Source: Candidatus Methanoperedens sp. (lineage in GTDB: Archaea > Halobacteriota > Methanosarcinia > Methanosarcinales > Methanoperedenaceae). From it: 7,992 bases of DNA. The translations under genes were made by a program, and so were the position numbers. A model generated the notes under the pieces. It was not told the origin of the DNA, did not search any database, and worked only from the letters and a program-made list of their open reading frames with translations. Numbering within the stretch: position 1 is the stretch's first letter; every line of letters starts with the position of its first letter. This document shows positions 5,182 to 7,992 of the stretch, piece after piece. The DNA is taken from contig JAHFCV010000114.1 in NCBI GenBank assembly GCA_023249275.1, forward strand, positions 1-7,992, read 5' to 3'.

Positions 5182-5982
5182 ATGGCAATTGGTGGAATAG
5201 GGGTAGCTGTTATGGGGTTTACCTTTATTCTTGTTGCTCTTGTATTCCTGGTTCTCTGGCTATGGATGCTGATAGATTGCCTGAAGAGGCAGGATGATAA
5301 ATTCGCAGTCGGCGGAAACAATGCAAAGCTTATCTGGGTTCTGGTAATAATTTTTACGGGGCTTATCGGGGCGCTGATATATTATTTCGTTATTAAAAGA
5401 ACAGATTCACATCAGGATAAGCTAATTGGCATTGCTTTGCTTGCCTCGGTAGTTATTGTCATAATTTTGATAGCCAGTCTTTTTGTGGTAACTACAGAAA
5501 CTACCTTTTCTATCGAGCCATATCCTTCAGCCCAATTACCTCAATCCACTCCCACCCCCGAAGTAACACCTCTATCGCCTCCGATTAATCAAACAACGCT
5601 ATCCAATGCGACCACATTTCCGGCAATCACAGCACTTCAACCTGATGCCGGAACTATCGGAACAAAAGTGGTTGTCACTGGCACAGGCTTTACCGCCAGA
5701 GATAATAACGTCGCCTTCAGATTGAGACCTGAAGACAGCCCTGAGAACTTTAAAGTTGGTTACATTAACAGCCTCGTATCTCGCGATGGTAAAACAATTG
5801 AATTCGTAATACCAGAAGTGCTAAGTGCGTGCGCATTTCCTCTGCCTGAAAATGTGGGGGGCCCCAGAATAGTGTGTCCTGCTGTAGGTCTTCTATTTAA
5901 ACCCGGGATTCAAACATATCCTGTCTTTATTGTCAATCAAAATGGCATGAGCAACAGCGTCAACTTTACTGTATCGCGGTAA
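5182..5982 (+). CDS. PLDc_N-like membrane module fused to an exterior IPT/TIG domain
   Basis: The protein has 266 residues, with GAGGCGGT (5169-5176) ahead of the ATG. The N-terminal part (about 13-72) has two helices around WMLIDCLKRQ and NNAKLIWVLVIIFTGLIGALIYYFVIKR, matching the PLDc_N family (the N-terminal membrane hairpin of cardiolipin synthases). No phospholipase HKD motif follows. A third helix (about 80-103) leads to a Pro/Thr/Ser linker (about 105-145) and an IPT/TIG immunoglobulin-like domain (about 147-265): ITALQPDAGTIGTKVVVTGTGF and closing NGMSNSVNFTVS. C217 and C232 within that domain may pair. It is probably a membrane-tethered binding protein displayed outside. It is co-transcribed with its neighbours, with a 13-nt gap to the next gene. 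Confidence 0.9.
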   Translation: MAIGGIGVAVMGFTFILVALVFLVLWLWMLIDCLKRQDDKFAVGGNNAKLIWVLVIIFTGLIGALIYYFVIKRTDSHQDKLIGIALLASVVIVIILIASLFVVTTETTFSIEPYPSAQLPQSTPTPEVTPLSPPINQTTLSNATTFPAITALQPDAGTIGTKVVVTGTGFTARDNNVAFRLRPEDSPENFKVGYINSLVSRDGKTIEFVIPEVLSACAFPLPENVGGPRIVCPAVGLLFKPGIQTYPVFIVNQNGMSNSVNFTVSR

Positions 5983-5995
5983 TCAGAGGAGCGAA

Positions 5996-6616
5996 ATGAT
6001 TAAAACAAAAAAACCTGAAAAAATTATGCACGTATCGTTTGTGCTTTTGCTGTTCATACTTTTTGCTGCCACACCTGTAGTATCGGCTTTAATGGTAAAA
6101 ATAAGTGTGGAAGACCTGACCAGAGAGGCTGATGTAATTATTATAGGAGACGTTAAAGACGTGGAGAGCAGGTGGAATCTGTGGAGGACGATGATTTACA
6201 CGTATTCGAAGCTCTCTGTTGAAAAGTATGTTAAAGGCGGTGAAGAGCATAAAACGCTGACAATAATCACCGAAGGCGGAACTGTGGGCGATTCGGGCGT
6301 GTGGGTGGAAGATGTTCCTGTTTTCACGAAAAATGAGACGGTCTTGGTTTTCCTGAAAAAGGCTGGACGTGAATTCAGTGTCGCCAGCTGGGTGCAGGGC
6401 AAGTATATTGTTGAGAATGAAGAAGTACGGGATATAAGTGGTGAGAAGACATCCCTTAAGGATTTCTTGCGCCGGATAGAAGATGCGATACCGCCACAGG
6501 ATGCAGCGATTCCGGTAAGAACCCCGGCGGCGCAGGCAAGTCCAGAGGCGCCGGGATTCGAGATGATTTTTGGGATTTTAGGAGTTCTGGTTGTGTGGCG
6601 GGGATTAAAAAAGTAA
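5996..6616 (+). CDS. Secreted PGF-CTERM protein with a conserved extracellular domain of unknown function
   Basis: The protein has 206 residues; AGAGGAG (5985-5991) precedes the ATG. Signal peptide about 8-31 (cleavage near VVSA). The mature domain (about 35-147) begins ISVEDLTREADVIIIGDVKDVES and carries IYTYSKLSVEKYVKG, ITEGGTVGDSGVWVEDVPVF and VLVFLKK...SWVQGKYIV. This layout (export, 'region of ADVIVxGxV', a 'xGG' turn, a 'G-K-Y/F' end) recurs in many archaeal and bacterial secreted proteins without an assigned role. A linker and PGF-CTERM tail (PGF at 186-188, ending WRGLKK) complete it, predicting archaeosortase-dependent anchoring. Its tail DNA is nearly identical to that of the gene at 2686, although the mature domains are unrelated. 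Confidence 0.9.
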   Translation: MIKTKKPEKIMHVSFVLLLFILFAATPVVSALMVKISVEDLTREADVIIIGDVKDVESRWNLWRTMIYTYSKLSVEKYVKGGEEHKTLTIITEGGTVGDSGVWVEDVPVFTKNETVLVFLKKAGREFSVASWVQGKYIVENEEVRDISGEKTSLKDFLRRIEDAIPPQDAAIPVRTPAAQASPEAPGFEMIFGILGVLVVWRGLKK

Positions 6617-6634
6617 GGAGGAATTAACAGCATG
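6530..6634 (+). repeat. PGF-CTERM tail plus leader cassette, copy 3
   Basis: Bases 6530-6555 match 3343-3368 perfectly. Over the 100 nt from gcagg (6532) to the base before the next ATG (6632) I count about 16 mismatches and no gaps against copy 2. The leader reads aaggaggaattaacagc, so this copy carries the strongest ribosome binding site of the three. Confidence 0.85.
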
Positions 6635-7162
6635 AATAATCCAATCAATAAACGATGGAAATATCTCTTATTCCTCTCAATTGGTATCCTCTCATTTTAC
6701 ATAAGCGGCTTCCTGCTCGGGATTTTAAGCGAAACATATGGCATTGGCATACACGGACTTGAGGCAGTATCTTTTATGCTGTTTACCTACATCATCCTGC
6801 TGGCAGCCGGGTTGATTGTTTCCAAAGAACGCTCGTTTGGTTTTATTTTGAAAGCATTTGCAATCTCTTTTGCAGCAATGTTCCTGATATCTGTTGCGTT
6901 TTTCGCATGGGGCGCATACGAGCACGCCAATGCTAAATGGATAAGTGCTCAAAGATTGCAAACAGCACCCGATAAATTTGTTATTATAACTGAAGAAGAA
7001 TTAAATCAATATCCAGCTCTCAAAGAAGCTATTAAAAGCCAGAGTGGCGTGAAAGTAAAAGCTGATGAATGGAATCGAACAATTGATTTCCTCGATCGAA
7101 AAGGTTCGAGGGTTATACGAATAGATGATGTGTATTATGAAATTGGATTCGCCACAGCATAG
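6632..7162 (+). CDS. Three-TM membrane protein with a small C-terminal alpha/beta domain, unknown function
   Basis: The protein has 176 residues, with AAGGAGG upstream. Helices at about 12-32, 45-63 and 72-94 are followed by a compact domain (about 113-176): KFVIITEEELNQYPALKEAI, then WNRTIDFLDRKGS and a final IDDVYYEIGFATA. The 'TEEEL..YPALKEAI ... VYYEI.F' layout is one I recall as recurrent in archaeal proteins of unknown function, sometimes at the end of membrane anchors. With three helices the domain and N-terminus would be on opposite sides; basic residues near the N-terminus (NKRWK) suggest an inside N-terminus, hence a domain outside. It follows the PGF-CTERM gene by 15 nt and belongs to the same operon. 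Confidence 0.85.
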   Translation: MNNPINKRWKYLLFLSIGILSFYISGFLLGILSETYGIGIHGLEAVSFMLFTYIILLAAGLIVSKERSFGFILKAFAISFAAMFLISVAFFAWGAYEHANAKWISAQRLQTAPDKFVIITEEELNQYPALKEAIKSQSGVKVKADEWNRTIDFLDRKGSRVIRIDDVYYEIGFATA

Positions 7163-7228
7163 TGATAAAAAGTAGAGGAAGAATAATAGGAAAGTAATAT
7201 AATTAAAGATAGAAATGGAGGAAATTCA

Positions 7229-7438
7229 ATGCCTGAAGAACTTAAAAAAATTGCACTGCCTTTAGTTATGTTGGGATTTTATCCTCTAATAAAGTTGTTA
7301 AGCGAGATAACAATAAATCTGCCAAGATCTGGAATAGATATCCACATATCGCTAAAATTCATTGAATATTTATGGGCTATCAGTTTAGCAGTGGTGATGG
7401 CACGTTTCTATAGAAAAGTTATGAAGTCAGAGGAGTAA
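7229..7438 (+). CDS. Small two-helix membrane protein (69 residues), unknown function
   Basis: A clear GGAGG (7217-7221) lies 7 nt before the ATG. The peptide has a hydrophobic segment at about 8-24, a short polar stretch (INLPRSGIDIH), a second hydrophobic segment at about 43-59 and a basic end (RFYRKVMKSEE). It is the last gene of the plus-strand operon, 66 nt after the previous stop. A terminator-like hairpin begins within its stop codon. No family is recognised; the strong ribosome binding site and charge pattern make it a convincing gene. Confidence 0.8.
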   Translation: MPEELKKIALPLVMLGFYPLIKLLSEITINLPRSGIDIHISLKFIEYLWAISLAVVMARFYRKVMKSEE

Positions 7439-7455
7439 AAAACTACATAGTTTTT
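7438..7455 (+). terminator. Hairpin with T-run after the 69-residue membrane protein gene
   Basis: aaaaact (7438-7444) and agttttt (7449-7455) form a 7-bp stem around the loop acat, ending in five Ts on the plus strand. It lies immediately at the end of the operon and before a convergent gene, where termination is expected. The stem is A/T-rich and weak, but archaeal terminators depend mainly on the T-run. Confidence 0.6.
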
Positions 7456-7501
7456 GTGCTTCTGCTATCGCCCTCTAAAGTAGAACCATTCATTTGCATT
7501 C

Positions 7502-7992
7502 CTATTTCCTTTTTCGGTATTCTACTACTGCAAATATTGCTATTACAAACAGGCATCCCATGAGAAAAAGCAGCCCGGGATGCGCAGTAATTGTGTTCGC
7601 TAAGTTTGTGAAGATATCAGGCGCCGCCTGGCTTGCTGCACCGTTATCCAGCATCGATGGTTGCACAGGGATGGGCGTTGCCGTAGCATTAGCACTCCAT
7701 GCACCTACTGATGTTGGCGCAGGAACGATTGGTGTGGAGGTCGCGGCAGATGCGGATTGAACTTCGACTGTAGGTACCGTGGGAACAACTGGAGTAGCTA
7801 CTGGAGTGGGAACTATGCCACCAAAGTCTCCACCTTTTATGGTTTCATTAATCATCCTGACAGGCGTGGACGTGATGGCAGGTATCGGCGGCATAGCCGG
7901 AGTGGGAACTGACATTGAATCAACCGAATCACTTGTTATCTGCATCACTTTTGCGCTCTTGCCCATGCTTCTCATGAAAAACTCAATGAGAC
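7502..7992 (-). CDS. C-terminal part of a Pro/Thr/Ala-rich, tail-anchored surface protein, 5' partial
   Basis: The minus-strand frame stays open through the window edge (…LIEFF before the first internal Met at 7975), so the true start may lie outside; the in-window Met would give 157 residues. No ribosome binding site is seen at 7975. The visible chain is a low-complexity spacer rich in Pro, Thr, Ala, Ser and Val (TPVATPVVPTVPTVEV, TSTPIVPAPTSVG), typical of a cell-wall-spanning stalk. It ends in a short segment (PDIFTNLANTITAHP), one transmembrane helix (LLFLMGCLFVIAIFAVV) and a basic tail (EYRKRK). That makes it a C-terminally membrane-anchored exterior protein without a PGF-CTERM motif. 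It converges on the plus-strand operon. The missing N-terminal part holds any functional domain. Confidence 0.8.
   Translation of the reverse strand, partial: LIEFFMRSMGKSAKVMQITSDSVDSMSVPTPAMPPIPAITSTPVRMINETIKGGDFGGIVPTPVATPVVPTVPTVEVQSASAATSTPIVPAPTSVGAWSANATATPIPVQPSMLDNGAASQAAPDIFTNLANTITAHPGLLFLMGCLFVIAIFAVVEYRKRK

Noticed and set aside
2586..6634. CRISPR array or tandem repeat
   Set aside because: The three repeats are about 760 and 3,190 nt apart, lie at gene ends in one orientation and encode a protein sorting tail; spacing and content do not fit CRISPR or tandem repeats.
6196..6648. 150-residue minus-strand frame opposite the third PGF-CTERM gene
   Set aside because: It is antisense to a gene with a clear signal peptide, domain and tail. 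A similar antisense frame (3123-3461) occurs opposite the other PGF-CTERM tail, as expected from shared DNA in the cassette rather than from coding.
7195..7205. TATA-like taatataatta before the 69-residue membrane protein gene
   Set aside because: A start site about 26 nt downstream would fall after the GGAGG at 7217-7221, leaving that ribosome binding site out of the mRNA. Co-transcription with the operon is more consistent.
7494..7760. 88-residue plus-strand frame opposite the Pro/Thr-rich gene
   Set aside because: It is the antisense shadow of low-complexity codons and has no ribosome binding site; the minus frame gives a coherent stalk plus membrane anchor.

Overview
This window looks like a mesophilic methanogen-related archaeon of the Methanosarcinales or ANME-2d ('Candidatus Methanoperedens') type. 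The evidence is the PGF-CTERM sorting tails (archaeosortase signals), an S-layer-like domain, membrane-embedded winged-helix regulators, archaeal TATA-type promoters combined with strong GGAGG/GGTGAT ribosome binding sites, and many N-glycosylation sequons. The assignment is inference from gene content. No rRNA, tRNA, CRISPR array or insertion sequence is visible.

Layout: 1-195 is the 3' end of a MarR-like winged-helix regulator, overlapped by a membrane-anchored, sequon-rich surface protein (185-1105). A non-coding stretch of about 160 nt follows, with a hairpin and a 28-bp promoter-like element. Then come a possible CTG-initiated microprotein (1269-1376) and two PGF-CTERM surface proteins (1381-2670, with an S-layer-like domain; 2686-3429, resembling a protease prodomain without its protease). 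A membrane-bound double winged-helix regulator lies on the minus strand (3470-4192). Divergent from it is a tightly packed plus-strand operon (4341-7438): a four-TM protein with an exterior beta domain, a PLDc_N-like/IPT fusion, a third PGF-CTERM protein, a three-TM protein with a small C-terminal domain, and a 69-residue membrane protein. A terminator-like hairpin ends this operon, and the minus-strand 3' end of a Pro/Thr-rich tail-anchored protein closes the window.

Two architectural signals stand out. First, an identical 28-bp element occurs at 1204-1231 and 4202-4229. Both copies carry a TATA-like sequence, and both are followed at exactly the same distance by a Shine-Dalgarno motif and a short non-ATG ORF ending at the start of the first large gene. 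The second copy sits between the regulator gene and the operon, so the two transcription units may form one regulon controlled by that regulator. Second, the three PGF-CTERM tails lie in conserved DNA cassettes that run through the stop codon into the next gene's ribosome binding site. In all three the next ATG lies exactly 100 nt after the same tail motif, although the upstream domains are unrelated.

Taken together the genes read as an envelope locus: surface-displayed proteins, membrane proteins with exterior domains and a membrane-tethered regulator that could couple surface state to transcription. Individual functions are unknown.
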